The notes: generated by a model from the letters alone, not told the origin. A DNA stretch of 64,000 nt from Pseudomonadota bacterium (GCA_021818505.1 JAKADX010000010.1:54234-118233), one strand, 5' to 3'; shown: positions 1 to 9,478, counted from the stretch's first letter. Translations and numbers: made by a program.

Positions 1-22
1 CATCGTCAATATGCCTTAGCGC

Positions 23-1171
23 TTACGCATCACTTTTTTTCTGGGGCAGGCTCATGGTCAGTTGAACCAGCCTGCGCCCGTACTTGGCAGCTACGCTGTT
101 CCGAAGCTCCCGCATATCGCTGCACTTCTCTGCCATGCCAATGATCTTGTAGATGTGCGGAATAAGAGCCTTAAGGCCAACGTCCTCCGTAAGCCACTGG
201 TGGTAATTCTGGCCATGGAAGGGCTTTGGTTTGTTCTCTTTCAGGTATTTAGCTACGTCGGGGTCTAGGGCTTCATAGATCAGTTCGTTAACCAAATGTC
301 CCCACCATTTTGGCCGACTATGCAGTGACCCTTTCCAGTTCGTTAGCCTTCCGAATTGTTCCCACAATTCATCTGGGAACGTCTTTTCCCAGTCCCGCAA
401 TTCGTCCGCGATGTAGGCTTGTAATTTGACTTGCAGAGCGTCTTGAGCACGTTCGTATTGATAGCCGGTTGCCTCATCAATAAGAGCTACTATGCCGACC
501 TTGAGAAACGACGTGCTCAGGATTGCGCAGGCAGTGGCAATCTCCCGCTGCCTTTCCGTGTTCAATTTGCCTGCTGCGAAGGCGCGCACGTAGCCGCTCA
601 GGATGGCCTCGAACTGCTCCGCTGTGATGCCCTTCCCTCGGAACTGGGTGCCGGGCACGAAAAAGTCCTTGGTTTCGACCAGGACTAAGTCCTTGTCTAT
701 AAAGCCTTTTAGGCCCTGAACACTCAGATATTCGACCAGGTTCCCAGCATCCTGCCCGGTGATGGCTTTCACCGCGCCTCGCATGCTGATTACCCGGTCG
801 CCTGTGTCGAGGACATACACGTCAATAGGGACGTCCCCGAGGTTCATGACCCCTTTGTGCTTCGCGAAAGGAGATGGCGGCAGAATCTCGCCTTCAATTG
901 TGGGCGGTTCCGGCGGTTCTAGGAGGGCCTTGGGCGGCTTGGCCCAGCGAGCCGCCGCCGCCGCCTTAGCCGCAAGGGCGCGCTCCTCTGGCGTCATGCG
1001 GGCAGCCCGTGCGGCGCCTCCCTTCTTGCCACCCCGGCGCCCGAGTTCGGCAGCCGCTCGGTTCTTTGGGGGCGCCAGCGGCAATTCCGGATGCTGGTTG
1101 GATTCTGACGACGAGCCTACAGCCGGCGTCTCGCTCGGCTTCGGCTCTGATATGCGTGTGCGCTTTGGCAT
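23..1171 (-). CDS. P63C domain-containing protein (phage-associated)
   Basis: A 382-aa protein. The C-terminal third (about residues 285-345) contains RPKWWGHLVNELIYE...LDPDVAKYLKE, which resembles the P63C domain found in phage and mobile-element proteins of unknown function. Residues 38-78 are rich in Ala, Arg, Lys and Gly (ELGRRGGKKGGAARAAR) and may bind nucleic acid. The middle part (GDRVISMRGAVKAITGQDAGNLVEYL...) looks like the domain that usually precedes P63C. Base composition is much less GC-rich than in the neighbouring genes, which suggests transfer. No integrase, portal or other phage gene is visible inside the window, so the rest of any element would lie to the left. The domain call is from recognition of the motif; the molecular role is unknown. 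Confidence 0.75.
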   Translation of the reverse strand: MPKRTRISEPKPSETPAVGSSSESNQHPELPLAPPKNRAAAELGRRGGKKGGAARAARMTPEERALAAKAAAAARWAKPPKALLEPPEPPTIEGEILPPSPFAKHKGVMNLGDVPIDVYVLDTGDRVISMRGAVKAITGQDAGNLVEYLSVQGLKGFIDKDLVLVETKDFFVPGTQFRGKGITAEQFEAILSGYVRAFAAGKLNTERQREIATACAILSTSFLKVGIVALIDEATGYQYERAQDALQVKLQAYIADELRDWEKTFPDELWEQFGRLTNWKGSLHSRPKWWGHLVNELIYEALDPDVAKYLKENKPKPFHGQNYHQWLTEDVGLKALIPHIYKIIGMAEKCSDMRELRNSVAAKYGRRLVQLTMSLPQKKSDA

Positions 1172-1247
1172 GCCGCCACGATGGCGATGCGTGAGCGCTA
1201 ATGCAAGGGGAATCTGCGGTTTAGCGGCTAGGTGCGCTTGCTACCTA

Positions 1248-1649
1248 ATGTCGGATATCTTTGCCATCGAGGCCTGCGGCTCGCTGTCCAACCTGCTCGA
1301 CAAGCGATCCCGCTTCGCGCCGAGCACGCACGCGTTGCTGGCGGTCTGCCCGTTGCTCTGGCTGCTGGCGCCGGTGTCTTCGCGCGATCCCGCGCCGCGG
1401 TGGCGCGCGACCGGCGTGCTGCGCGAACCGCCACGGCAGGCGCTGGTCCTACCGGTGCGCGACGTGCGCGTGCTGTACGCACTCAAGCCCCGCCACTACC
1501 GCAGCTTCGCGGCCGGGCGGGTGCCCCAGGCGCATGAATATTTCATGCCGATGGATGCGCTGGTGGCGGAAGGCTCTGCCGACGATCCGGCGATCTGCGC
1601 GCTGCTCGGCCGCGCGTCCGCGGCAGCGAATTTCCTGGATGCGATGTAG
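1248..1649 (+). CDS. Hypothetical protein, 133 aa
   Basis: Starting at ATG 1248 the frame shows very high GC at third codon positions, as in the native genes; upstream of this ATG the same frame loses that bias, so the gene probably begins here. There is no convincing ribosome binding site. A hydrophobic stretch near residues 28-43 (ALLAVCPLLWLLAP) could be a membrane segment. The C-terminal half (RDVRVLYALKPRHYRSF...) has no family I recognise. It lies divergent to the lower-GC P63C gene, with about 76 bp between them, so it sits next to what may be the edge of a foreign segment. Function unknown. Confidence 0.45.
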   Translation: MSDIFAIEACGSLSNLLDKRSRFAPSTHALLAVCPLLWLLAPVSSRDPAPRWRATGVLREPPRQALVLPVRDVRVLYALKPRHYRSFAAGRVPQAHEYFMPMDALVAEGSADDPAICALLGRASAAANFLDAM

Positions 1650-1656
1650 CAGAGGG

Positions 1657-1896
1657 TCAGTCGCAGGCGCAGCCCGGCGTGGGCCCGGTGTCGGAGCGTA
1701 CGACGTGGTGGTCGATCCACTCCGCCACCAGCCGCCGGGCCTCGTTCAGCGATGCCTCGGGGTGATGGATGCGATAGAGCGTCGTGCAGGCCTGGAACGC
1801 ACTCACGTCCGTGCTGCCGTGGGCGCGCAGATCGCGGTAGGCGGTGATCACCGCGCGCTCGCAGCGTCGGGCGATATGGCTCATCTCGCGTCCCAT
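1657..1896 (-). CDS. Small hypothetical protein, 79 aa
   Basis: A 79-aa protein with a well-placed GAGGAGG ribosome binding site about 5 nt before the ATG at 1896. It reads as a compact soluble, mostly helical protein (AVITAYRDLRAHG..., LNEARRLVAEWIDHH) and ends in a Gly-Cys-Ala-Cys tail. The good start signal and native-like codon use support a real gene. It converges with the 133-aa gene to its left; the two stop codons are only about 8 bp apart. I do not recognise a family and assign no function. Confidence 0.6.
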   Translation of the reverse strand: MGREMSHIARRCERAVITAYRDLRAHGSTDVSAFQACTTLYRIHHPEASLNEARRLVAEWIDHHVVRSDTGPTPGCACD

Positions 1897-2032
1897 CGGG
1901 CCTCCTCACCCGGCGCAGCGGCGACGGCGGGCGGGCGGCAATCTAGCCGCCCGCTGCGGCCGCAGCAACGCAGCCGAGGCTTGACGGATGCACCGCCGCT
2001 CTGCATGAAGCGCCGCTTCGAGGGATCCTGCC

Positions 2033-2200
2033 ATGGCCAAGACCAACGTCATCCAGATCAAGCTCGTGTCCTCGGCGGACACCGGCTATTTCTACGTAAC
2101 GAAGAAGAACGCGCGCGCGCAGACCGGCAAGCTGGAGCTGAAGAAATATGACCCGGTAGCCCGTAAGCACGTCGTGTTCCGCGAAGCCAAGATCAAGTAG
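2033..2200 (+). CDS. rpmG: 50S ribosomal protein L33
   Basis: A 55-aa protein reading [20 protein letters not shown]...[23 protein letters not shown]. This is the usual length and pattern of bacterial L33, a component of the large ribosomal subunit near the E site. The family's conserved [10 protein letters not shown] and [11 protein letters not shown] segments are present. It is the form without zinc-binding Cys pairs (C-minus type), as expected in alphaproteobacteria. It stands alone on the plus strand between two unrelated genes. Confidence 0.95.
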   Translation: MAKTNVIQIKLVSSADTGYFYVTKKNARAQTGKLELKKYDPVARKHVVFREAKIK

Positions 2201-2314
2201 CCTCCGACCCGGGCCGACCCGCCGTGGTCCCGGGGCGCGTGATCGTCCCGCGTGTTGAGTTGGCGCCGGCGAGGCCCTGTTCCGGCCGGTGCGCCCAGCA
2301 AGAGTGACAGTATC

Positions 2315-2935
2315 ATGACCCAGGGCATGAAGGCTGCCGCGATGAATGCCGAGGCGACGACGCGCGCCGTCGCGCCGGTAGCGAATCCCGGAATGTTCTT
2401 CCGCCGATGGCTCGCCAATCCGCTGCAGATGGGCTCGGTGGTGCCGTCCTCGGCGGCGCTGTGCCGCCGCATCGTGGCGGCGACGCGCTGCGCCCCGGGC
2501 GAGATCGTGCTCGAACTCGGGGCCGGCACCGGCGTGATCTCGCGCGCGCTGCTGCGCTCGGGCCTGCCGCCGGAGCGGCTGTTCGTGGTCGAGATCGTGC
2601 CGGACATGGCAATGCATCTGCGCCGGGTGCTGCCGGGCGTGACTGTCATCGAGGGCGATGCGCGCCGACTGCCCGCGCTGCTTCCGGCCACCCTGCACGG
2701 CCGTGTCGGCACGGTGATCTGCGGTATCCCGCTGGTCCTGCTGCCCGTCGCCGAGCAGCGCCGCTTCATCGATGCGATCGAGGCGGTGGCCCCGGGGCGG
2801 GGTTTCCTGCACTACAGCTACTGCGCCACCTCGCCGCTGCCCTGGCGCAAGCACGCCCTTTCGGCGCGGCGCGAGGCATGGACCCCCCTGAATTTCCCTC
2901 CCGCATCGGTTTGGCGCTACCGCCCCGCCGCATAG
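2315..2935 (+). CDS. Class I SAM-dependent methyltransferase, PmtA-like phospholipid N-methyltransferase
   Basis: About 206 aa from ATG 2315. Motif I of the SAM pocket is clear (VLELGAGTGVISRALL), followed by an acidic motif II (FVVEIVPDMAMHL) and VIEGDARRLP. The leading FFRRWLANPLQMGSVVPSS is typical of the short bacterial phospholipid N-methyltransferases (Rhodobacter/rhizobial PmtA group), which methylate phosphatidylethanolamine towards phosphatidylcholine. Related enzymes in this group have other substrates, such as rRNA adenine, so the substrate is an inference. An in-frame ATG at 2252 would add 21 Pro/Arg-rich residues; I prefer 2315, just before the conserved part. Confidence 0.65.
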   Translation: MTQGMKAAAMNAEATTRAVAPVANPGMFFRRWLANPLQMGSVVPSSAALCRRIVAATRCAPGEIVLELGAGTGVISRALLRSGLPPERLFVVEIVPDMAMHLRRVLPGVTVIEGDARRLPALLPATLHGRVGTVICGIPLVLLPVAEQRRFIDAIEAVAPGRGFLHYSYCATSPLPWRKHALSARREAWTPLNFPPASVWRYRPAA

Positions 2936-2969
2936 CGCGCGTGCGGCCTGCCGGCGGACCGCACCGGAC

Positions 2970-5825
2970 CTATGCCCGCCGCCGCGCCTTCGTCGCCACC
3001 GCCGGCAAGAGCGGTGCGAGGAACTGTCCCGTGTAGCTGTCCGGCGTCGCGGCGATCTGCTCCGGCGTGCCCGCCGCCACGATGCGCCCGCCGCCGTCGC
3101 CGCCCTCCGGTCCCAGATCGAGAATCCAGTCGGCGGTCTTGATGATGTCTAGATTGTGCTCGATCACCACCACGGTGTTGCCTTGCTCGACCAGCGCGTG
3201 CAGCACCTCCAGCAACTTGCGCACGTCCTCGAAATGCAGCCCCGTCGTCGGCTCGTCGAGGATGTAGAGCGTGCGGCCCGTCGCGCGCCGCGCGAGTTCC
3301 TTCGACAGCTTGATGCGCTGCGCTTCGCCGCCTGAAAGCGTCGTTGCCTGCTGGCCGAGTGCGATGTAGCCCAGGCCAACCTGCTGGAGGATTTTCAGCC
3401 GGTCATGGATGCGCGACTGCGCCGAAAAATATGGCACCGCCTCATCGACTGTCATCGCCAGCACGTCGGCGATCGATTTGTCGCGGAACTTCACCTCCAG
3501 GGTTTCGCGGTTGTACCGCTTGCCCTTGCAGGTGTCGCAGGTGACGAACACGTCGGGCAGGAAATGCATCTCGATCTTCAGCACGCCGTCGCCCTGGCAC
3601 GCCTCGCAGCGCCCGCCCTTGACGTTGAAGCTGAAGCGGCCGGGCTTGTAGCCACGTGCGCGGCTTTCGGGCAGTTCCGCGAACCAGTCGCGGATCGGCG
3701 CGAACAGGTCAGTGTAGGTCGCAGGGTTGCTGCGCGGCGTGCGGCCAATCGGCGACTGGTCGATGTCGATGATCTTATCGAGCAGTTCGAGATTCTCGAT
3801 GCGCCCGTATGGCGCCGGCACCTCACCCGACCCCATCAGACGCCGGCTCGCAGCCTTGTAGAGCGTGTCCACCACCAGCGTCGATTTGCCGCCGCCGGAG
3901 ACGCCAGTGACGCAGGTGAAGGTGCCGAGCGGGAATTCCGCAGTGACGTTCCTGAGGTTGTTGCCGGTGGCGCCGACCACCCGCACCACGCGATCCTTCT
4001 GCATCGGGCGCCGCATCCGCGGCACCGCGATGCGCTTGCGGCCGGCCAGGTAATCCCCTGTCAGCGACTGCGGATTCGCCGCAATCTCGGCCGGCGTCCC
4101 TTGCGCGACCACGCGACCGCCATTGATCCCGGCAGCCGGCCCCATGTCGATCACATGGTCCGCGGCACGAATCGCGTCCTCGTCATGCTCGACCACCAGC
4201 ACGGTGTTGCCGAGTGACTTCAGGCGTCGCAGCGTCGCCAGCAGCCGCTCATTGTCGCGCTGGTGCAGGCCGATCGAGGGTTCGTCGAGGACGTACAGCA
4301 CGCCGGTCAGTCCGGAGCCGATCTGGCTGGCAAGGCGGATGCGCTGGCTCTCTCCGCCCGACAGCGTCGCCGAGCCGCGTGATAGAGTCAGGTAGTCCAG
4401 GCCCACGTCCACGAGAAATTGCAGCCGCTCGACGATCTCGCGCAGGATGCGGCGGGCGATCTCCTGCCGCTGCGGCGAAAGCATCGGCGAGACGCCGCGG
4501 AACCAGTCCAGCGCGGCGCGGATGGAAAGCTCGCTGGCCTCGGCGATGTTACGGCCTGCTACCTTCACCGCCAGCGCCTCCGGCTTCAGCCGCGCGCCAC
4601 GACATACCACGCAGGGCTTCTCGGCCTGGTAGCGCGCCATTTCCTCACGCACCCAGGCGCTGTCGGTCTCGCGCCAGCGGCGGTCGAGGTTACGCAACAC
4701 GCCCTCGAACGGCTTGGTCACGGTGTAGCTGCGCACGCTGTCCTTGTAGGTGAAGGCGATCGGTTCCTCGCCAGTGCCATCCAGGACCGCGTCGCGCACG
4801 CGCGGCGGCAGATCGCGCCAGGGCGTGCGCATCGACACCTTGAAGTGCCTGGCGAGGCTGGCGAGCGTCTGGTCGTAATAGGGGCTCTGCGCGCCCGTCC
4901 ACGGCGCCACGGCACCCTCGGCGAGCGAGCGGCGCTCGTCAGGGATGACAAGCGCGGGGTCGAAGAACGTCTCCACGCCCAGCCCGTCGCAGGCCGGGCA
5001 GGCGCCGTGGGGGTTGTTGAAGCTGAACAGCCGCGGCTCGATCTCCTCGATGGTGAAGCCGCTGACCGGGCAGGCGAAGCGCGAGGAGAACACGGTGCGC
5101 TCGCCGCTGTCGGCGTTCTCGGCATACACCACGCCGTCGGACAGGCTGAGTGCGGTCTCGAAACTGTCGGCGAGCCGTGGCGCGATGCCCTCGCGGACTA
5201 CCACGCGATCGACGACCGCCTCGATCTCGTGCTTGAGCTTGCGGTTCAGCGCCGGCACCTCGCCAATCTCGTAGAGCTTGCCGTCAACCTTGACGCGCGT
5301 GAAGCCGCGCCGCTGCAGTTCCGCGAGTTCCTTTCGGTATTCGCCCTTGCGGTCGCGGACCACCGGGGCAAGAAGCAGGAGCCGCGCGCCGTCCTTCATC
5401 GCCAGCACGCGATCGACCATCTGGCTGACCGTCTGCGCCTCGATCGGCAGGCCGGTCGCCGGCGAATAGGGCACGCCCGCGCGCGCCCACAGCAGGCGCA
5501 TGTAGTCGTGGATTTCCGTCACCGTGCCGACGGTGGAGCGCGGGTTGCGGCTGGTGGTCTTCTGCTCAATCGAGATCGCCGGCGACAGGCCCTCGATCGC
5601 ATCGACGTCGGGCTTGCCCATCAGTTCCAGGAACTGCCGTGCATAGGCCGACAGGCTCTCGACATAACGGCGCTGGCCCTCGGCATAGATAGTGTCGAAG
5701 GCGAGCGAGGATTTGCCCGAACCAGAGAGGCCGGTGATGACAGTCAGGCTGTCGCGCGGTATGGCGACATCCACGTTCTGCAGGTTGTGCTCGCGCGCGC
5801 CGCGCACGTGGATGGAGCCGGCCAT
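2970..5825 (-). CDS. uvrA: Excinuclease ABC subunit A
   Basis: 951 aa. UvrA is the DNA-damage recognition ATPase of nucleotide excision repair and loads UvrB. Both ABC halves are visible: Walker [14 protein letters not shown] near the N terminus and [13 protein letters not shown] in the second half, with signatures [14 protein letters not shown] and [14 protein letters not shown]. The second zinc module is intact (CEACQGDG...CDTCKG). The first reads CPVSG...CPACDG, so one Cys of the first pair is Ser, a variant I associate with alphaproteobacterial UvrA. The start at 5825 gives [18 protein letters not shown], the normal N terminus; a longer reading to 6071 would run into ssb. It is divergent from ssb with an SOS box between them. 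Confidence 0.97.
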   Translation of the reverse strand: MAGSIHVRGAREHNLQNVDVAIPRDSLTVITGLSGSGKSSLAFDTIYAEGQRRYVESLSAYARQFLELMGKPDVDAIEGLSPAISIEQKTTSRNPRSTVGTVTEIHDYMRLLWARAGVPYSPATGLPIEAQTVSQMVDRVLAMKDGARLLLLAPVVRDRKGEYRKELAELQRRGFTRVKVDGKLYEIGEVPALNRKLKHEIEAVVDRVVVREGIAPRLADSFETALSLSDGVVYAENADSGERTVFSSRFACPVSGFTIEEIEPRLFSFNNPHGACPACDGLGVETFFDPALVIPDERRSLAEGAVAPWTGAQSPYYDQTLASLARHFKVSMRTPWRDLPPRVRDAVLDGTGEEPIAFTYKDSVRSYTVTKPFEGVLRNLDRRWRETDSAWVREEMARYQAEKPCVVCRGARLKPEALAVKVAGRNIAEASELSIRAALDWFRGVSPMLSPQRQEIARRILREIVERLQFLVDVGLDYLTLSRGSATLSGGESQRIRLASQIGSGLTGVLYVLDEPSIGLHQRDNERLLATLRRLKSLGNTVLVVEHDEDAIRAADHVIDMGPAAGINGGRVVAQGTPAEIAANPQSLTGDYLAGRKRIAVPRMRRPMQKDRVVRVVGATGNNLRNVTAEFPLGTFTCVTGVSGGGKSTLVVDTLYKAASRRLMGSGEVPAPYGRIENLELLDKIIDIDQSPIGRTPRSNPATYTDLFAPIRDWFAELPESRARGYKPGRFSFNVKGGRCEACQGDGVLKIEMHFLPDVFVTCDTCKGKRYNRETLEVKFRDKSIADVLAMTVDEAVPYFSAQSRIHDRLKILQQVGLGYIALGQQATTLSGGEAQRIKLSKELARRATGRTLYILDEPTTGLHFEDVRKLLEVLHALVEQGNTVVVIEHNLDIIKTADWILDLGPEGGDGGGRIVAAGTPEQIAATPDSYTGQFLAPLLPAVATKARRRA

Positions 5826-5851
5826 TCGAGGGGGTTCCCGAGTCGGATTGC

Positions 5852-5866
5852 GTTCTATAGGTGTTC
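5852..5866. promoter_or_regulatory. LexA SOS box (GTTC-N7-GTTC)
   Basis: The plus strand reads GTTCTATAGGTGTTC, an exact match to the alphaproteobacterial LexA operator GTTC-N7-GTTC. It lies in the 81-bp divergent gap, 27 bp from the uvrA start and 40 bp from the ssb start, so it can control both genes. uvrA and ssb are classical SOS genes, which supports the call. Confidence 0.85.
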
Positions 5867-5906
5867 TGATATATGGCCTTCGGGCCGAATCAGGGAAGGG
5901 GCGGTT

Positions 5907-6413
5907 ATGGCTGGCAGCGTCAATAAGGTGATCCTGGTCGGCAATCTCGGCAAGGACCCGGAGGTGCGTACCACCCAGGACGGGACCAAAATCGTCAATT
6001 TCACCCTGGCGACCAGCGAGACCTGGAACGACCGCGCCTCCGGCGAGCGCAAGGAACGGACGGAGTGGCACCGGGTGGTGGTGTTCAACGAGAACCTCGG
6101 CAACGTCGCGGAGAAATACCTGCGCAAGGGCCGCAAGGTCTATGTCGAGGGCAGCCTGCAGACGCGCAAGTGGACCGATCAGTCGGGGCAGGAGAAATAC
6201 ACGACGGAGGTCGTGATCGGTCGGTTCCGCGGCGACATCCAGTTGCTCGACGGCCGCGGCGACGACGCCGGGGCGGGCGAGGGCGGCGGCTACCAGTCGC
6301 GGGAGCGGGCGCCGGCGCGCAGCAGCGGCGGCGCGGCCGGACGGGAAAGTGGCGGCCCGTCCTGGGACGCGCCCAAGGGCGGCGGTGACCTCGACGACGA
6401 GATTCCGTTCTGA
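5907..6413 (+). CDS. ssb: Single-stranded DNA-binding protein
   Basis: 168 aa. The N-terminal OB fold is typical of bacterial SSB ([21 protein letters not shown]...[22 protein letters not shown]...[12 protein letters not shown]). A Gly/Arg/Ala-rich linker follows, then the acidic tip DDEIPF that binds partner proteins in replication, repair and recombination. The length fits the family. ATG 5907 is preceded by a purine-rich AGGGAAGGGG. The gene is divergent from uvrA and probably under LexA control through the box at 5852-5866. Confidence 0.97.
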   Translation: MAGSVNKVILVGNLGKDPEVRTTQDGTKIVNFTLATSETWNDRASGERKERTEWHRVVVFNENLGNVAEKYLRKGRKVYVEGSLQTRKWTDQSGQEKYTTEVVIGRFRGDIQLLDGRGDDAGAGEGGGYQSRERAPARSSGGAAGRESGGPSWDAPKGGGDLDDEIPF

Positions 6414-6576
6414 AGCGCGATCGGCCCCGGCGGCGGGACGTCACACTGGTTTGACCCCGTGCGTGTGCGCGATCGGGTGAGAGTGGTTTCCCGGGCCCGA
6501 CGACAAGCTTAACTGCCCCGCCGAGGCGGCGCGTCACGACGTGCGTTCCGCTGGTCACGCGAGTGCATGGGGAGCG

Positions 6577-6903
6577 ATGATGTCGCGCGGGATATTCGTG
6601 GGGTTCCTTGGGCCTCTGGCCGCTGGACTTATCGCAGCGGCCCCGATGCTGGGGGCGGCGTCGGCGATTGCCCAGAACGCTCCGGCCTCGTCGCAGCAGC
6701 AGCGCATGAAGGACTGCAATGCCACCGCCTCGGCGCGCGCGCTCAAGGGCGACGCGCGCAAGGACTACATGAGCGCCTGTCTCGCCGGAAAGGCCGACCA
6801 GACGACGATTATGAAGGTCTGCAACGAGCAGGCGACGCAGGACAAGCTCTCCGGCGACCGGCGCAAAGCATACATGAGCAGTTGCCTCAAGAAGCCGGGC
6901 TGA
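6577..6903 (+). CDS. PsiF-repeat protein, secreted
   Basis: About 108 aa. The N terminus (MSRGIFVGFLGPLAAGLIAAAPMLGAASAIAQ) is a signal peptide with a cleavage site after AIAQ. The mature part has two copies of a short module with paired Cys: MKDCN...LKGDARKDYMSACL and MKVCNEQA...LSGDRRKAYMSSCL. This is the PsiF repeat named after the phosphate-starvation-inducible PsiF of E. coli; its function is unknown. Two adjacent ATGs (6577 and 6580) follow a GGGGAG; either may be used. It is likely periplasmic. The next gene starts 7 bp downstream. Confidence 0.8.
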   Translation: MMSRGIFVGFLGPLAAGLIAAAPMLGAASAIAQNAPASSQQQRMKDCNATASARALKGDARKDYMSACLAGKADQTTIMKVCNEQATQDKLSGDRRKAYMSSCLKKPG

Positions 6904-6910
6904 CCCCCGC

Positions 6911-8176
6911 GTGCCGGTGCGCCGCGGCCTCGTCCGCGTTCTTGGCGCTGCCGCCTTCGCGTTGGCGGTCGCCGGCGGCGGGGCGCTCGATGGCTACGCG
7001 CAGTATTCCAGCGGCGGCTACACCCGCCCGTCCGTCACCGGTGGGGGTGGTGGGTCGGGCGCGGGCGACCGGGCGTTCTCACGCGGGGCGGCGTCGGAGG
7101 CGCTGCAGCGCTACCGCGCCTCGCGCGAACCGCGCCGGCCGCCGCTGACCACGCCCGGCACGTCGGGATGGACCGATCAGCGCCGGCCGGGGGCGTATTA
7201 CGCGCCGCAATATGGCGGCGGCGGCGATTTCGGCACCATGGCGCTGTGGGCGTTGCTTGGCGCGCTCTCGGCTGCTGACCGGGCGAACTATGCGCGCGAG
7301 CATCGCGACGATCCGGCCTATCAGCGCTGGCGGGCGCAAGCGGAGCAGCAGGCGGCGCGCGACCCTGCGCTCGCGCAGCAATTGCAACAGATGGACCCCT
7401 CCGCCCGCCCGCCGACCGCTCGGCAGGGGGCTGGCGGCGGATGGTCCTGGCTGGTGGTGTTGGTGGCGCTGGCGATGCTGGTATGGCTGTGGCGTGCCCG
7501 CCAGCGGGCCGGCGGGGCGTCGCCCCATGGGCTGCGCGGCAGTGCCGCCACCCGCTGGCGGGTCGGCATGACGCTGCCGCTCGACCCCGCGCCGTTTCTC
7601 CTCGCCGCCGGCACGACCCATGTCCGCCCGCCGCCCGGCGAGGGCGCGATGGTCAGCGTCGAGGCGGTTGGCCTGCTGGCGGATAAGGCGGCGCAGTTGC
7701 ACCGGCTCTACCTGCCGGGCCGCGTGCAGTTCTTCCAGATCCATCTCGGGCCGCGTGGCACCGCCGACGAATGCCGCTATTTCAGCAAGCTCGACGAGGT
7801 CACGCCGGCGAGCGAAGCGGACTGGGCGGCCTGGCTGGACCCCGCAAACGGCATGATCGGGTGGCCGGCCTTCCAGACCAAGGACGGCAAGATCTACGGA
7901 CGCGCCTGGGCGCCGGGCGCTGCGCGCATCCCGCCGCGGCCGATGCAGGAGACGGTGGAGTCGCCGCAGGGCACCGCGCAGCGCCAGCTTCAGGCGATGC
8001 TCTATGCCGCGCCAACGGGCGCCGCCGCCCCGGCGCCCACCACCGAATACATCATGGTCGCGGCGGTCGAGGCGGAGGGCCAGGCGTGGGTGGAAATCCA
8101 CGCCGGCATCGACATCAACCCCGCCGCGCTGGAACTGGCACCGGTGCCGCTGGAACCCCAAGCGAGGACCGCATGA
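6911..8176 (+). CDS. DUF2491 family protein (YjfK-like), membrane-anchored
   Basis: 421 aa. It has an N-terminal signal-like segment (LGAAAFALAVAGGGALDGYAQ), a low-complexity Gly/Ser/Arg region and one strong membrane helix near residues 177-193 (WSWLVVLVALAMLVWLW). The C-terminal half (ELxx-type GMTLPLDPAPFLLAAG...QFFQIHLGPRGTADECRYFSKLDEVTP...GRAWAPG) resembles DUF2491, the family of E. coli YjfK. Its stop overlaps the next start as ATGA, and DUF350 and PspA/IM30 genes follow. The same trio occurs in E. coli as yjfJ-yjfK-yjfL, which supports the assignment. The function of the group is not established; the PspA partner points to the cell envelope. The N-terminal extension with signal and helix is unlike the shorter YjfK. 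Confidence 0.75.
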   Translation: MPVRRGLVRVLGAAAFALAVAGGGALDGYAQYSSGGYTRPSVTGGGGGSGAGDRAFSRGAASEALQRYRASREPRRPPLTTPGTSGWTDQRRPGAYYAPQYGGGGDFGTMALWALLGALSAADRANYAREHRDDPAYQRWRAQAEQQAARDPALAQQLQQMDPSARPPTARQGAGGGWSWLVVLVALAMLVWLWRARQRAGGASPHGLRGSAATRWRVGMTLPLDPAPFLLAAGTTHVRPPPGEGAMVSVEAVGLLADKAAQLHRLYLPGRVQFFQIHLGPRGTADECRYFSKLDEVTPASEADWAAWLDPANGMIGWPAFQTKDGKIYGRAWAPGAARIPPRPMQETVESPQGTAQRQLQAMLYAAPTGAAAPAPTTEYIMVAAVEAEGQAWVEIHAGIDINPAALELAPVPLEPQARTA

Positions 8177-8592
8177 CGCATCTCAGCGCCGCCGCCCTGG
8201 TTGCCGCACTGCCCGGGATGCTGGTGCAGTTCGTGCTTTGCCTGGTGCTGCTTGCGATCGGCGTCGTGGGCTACACCCTCGTGACGCCGTTCCGCGAGCG
8301 TGAGCTGATCCGCGAGGGCAACGCCGCCGCCGCCACGTCGTTGAGCGGTGCGGTGGTGGCGCTGGCGATCCCGCTGGCGGCGCTGCTTGCCACGACCTCG
8401 GTCATGCTCGAACTGCTGGCCTGGGGCGTCGTCGCGATCCTGCTGCAACTTCTGACGGTCGCCGTCGCGACGCACCTGATGCGCGACATGCGCCGGATGA
8501 TCGAGGCCGGGGAGGTCGCCGCGGCCCTGCCCGTCGTCGCCGCCCAACTCGCCATCGCGCTGCTGAACGCGGCAGCGATGGTGCCGGTCTGA
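8173..8592 (+). CDS. DUF350 family membrane protein (YjfL-like)
   Basis: 139 aa with four hydrophobic segments (about residues 14-36, 57-78, 80-101 and 118-137) and a charged cytoplasmic loop (TPFRERELIREGNAAAATSLSGAVVALAIPLA). The charged loop followed by NxAAAxSLxGxxxAxxIPL is typical of DUF350 proteins, which occur as tandem two-helix repeats in the inner membrane. Start ATG 8173 overlaps the previous stop by 4 nt, so translation is probably coupled. It sits between the DUF2491 and PspA genes, as in the yjfJKL group of E. coli. Biochemical role unknown. Confidence 0.8.
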   Translation: MTHLSAAALVAALPGMLVQFVLCLVLLAIGVVGYTLVTPFRERELIREGNAAAATSLSGAVVALAIPLAALLATTSVMLELLAWGVVAILLQLLTVAVATHLMRDMRRMIEAGEVAAALPVVAAQLAIALLNAAAMVPV

Positions 8593-8619
8593 CACACGCA
8601 ACCCATGCAGGAGGCAACC

Positions 8620-9399
8620 ATGTTGCGCTTCTTCAGCAATCTCGTCGGCGTCAAGGGCAGCCAGGCCGTGCAGGCAGGGATGGAGGCGCTGGTGCGCTGG
8701 GACCCGCGCGCCGCCAGCGAGGCCGAGCTGCGGACCATGGAGCAGCACCTCGACGATCTCGGCCAGCAGGTCGCGGCGGCGCGTCAGAGCTATGACAAGG
8801 AAGCGGAGGAGGCGCGCGCCATCCAGGCACTGTCCGCCCAGCGCCTCGCCGCAGCCGACCACCTGCAAGGTCAGATCGCCGCCGAGACCGATCCGGCGCG
8901 CAAGGCTGCGTTGGAAAAGAGCCTGGAAACCCTCGTCGGCCTGTTGGAGCAGATGGCGCCCGAGATCGCGCGCGAGAAAAAGGACGAGGCCGACGCCAGG
9001 GACTTCCTGCAAATGCTGGAAAAGACCTATGCCGAGGCCGGCGGCAAGCTGCGCGAGGGCCGGGCCGAGCTGGAACGCGCGCAGCGCGATATGGGCCGCG
9101 CCGCCCAGCAGCGCGCGATGGCCGACCAGCAGGCCGAGGCGGCGCGCCGCGCGGCCGGCCTGTCCAGCGCCACCAACAGCCTGACAGTGGCCCTGCGCGC
9201 GATGCAGGAGGCGGCCAAGCAGGACCTCGCCTCCGCCGAGGCAGCCAACATGAAGGCGAAGCTGCTGCGCCCGAGCGAGCCGGAGAAGGCCGACACCAAC
9301 ATCGCGCAGGCGATGCAGGCGGTGTCCGGCACGCCGGCGGCGCCGACCGGGCTTGCCGACCGGCTCGCAGCGGTGCGCACCCAGGTCCACACCGGCTGA
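8620..9399 (+). CDS. PspA/IM30 family envelope protein (YjfJ-like)
   Basis: 259 aa, almost entirely helical and rich in Glu, Gln, Ala and Arg: long coiled coils from about residue 40 to 200 (EQHLDDLGQQVAAARQSYDKE..., EIAREKKDEADARDFLQMLEKTYAEAG). This is the build of PspA/IM30/Vipp1 proteins, which polymerise on the inner membrane and protect it during stress. It is in the YjfJ branch by context (next to DUF350 and DUF2491). An AGGAGG at 8609-8614 is well placed for ATG 8620; the in-frame ATG 8605 overlaps that site and is unlikely. There is no pspF-like activator next to it, so regulation differs from the classical psp operon. Confidence 0.8.
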   Translation: MLRFFSNLVGVKGSQAVQAGMEALVRWDPRAASEAELRTMEQHLDDLGQQVAAARQSYDKEAEEARAIQALSAQRLAAADHLQGQIAAETDPARKAALEKSLETLVGLLEQMAPEIAREKKDEADARDFLQMLEKTYAEAGGKLREGRAELERAQRDMGRAAQQRAMADQQAEAARRAAGLSSATNSLTVALRAMQEAAKQDLASAEAANMKAKLLRPSEPEKADTNIAQAMQAVSGTPAAPTGLADRLAAVRTQVHTG

Positions 9400-9478
9400 C
9401 CGCCGCCGGCGCCCGTTTTGCCCGCGGCCGGACTATGGCAGCCTGCCCGCGATCAGGGGGGACGCGGGCGGGAGGGGC

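Noticed and set aside
1943..2854. A 303-aa minus-strand frame across rpmG and the methyltransferase gene
   Set aside because: It is antisense to a certain ribosomal protein gene and has the low-complexity Arg/His/Gln look of a shadow frame.
4419..5906. Long open frame on the plus strand opposite uvrA that continues into ssb
   Set aside because: It is antisense to a clear uvrA gene; only the part from ATG 5907 is ssb.
5826..6071. An 82-residue N-terminal extension of UvrA
   Set aside because: It would cross the SOS box and overlap ssb, and UvrA normally starts at the [19 protein letters not shown] position.
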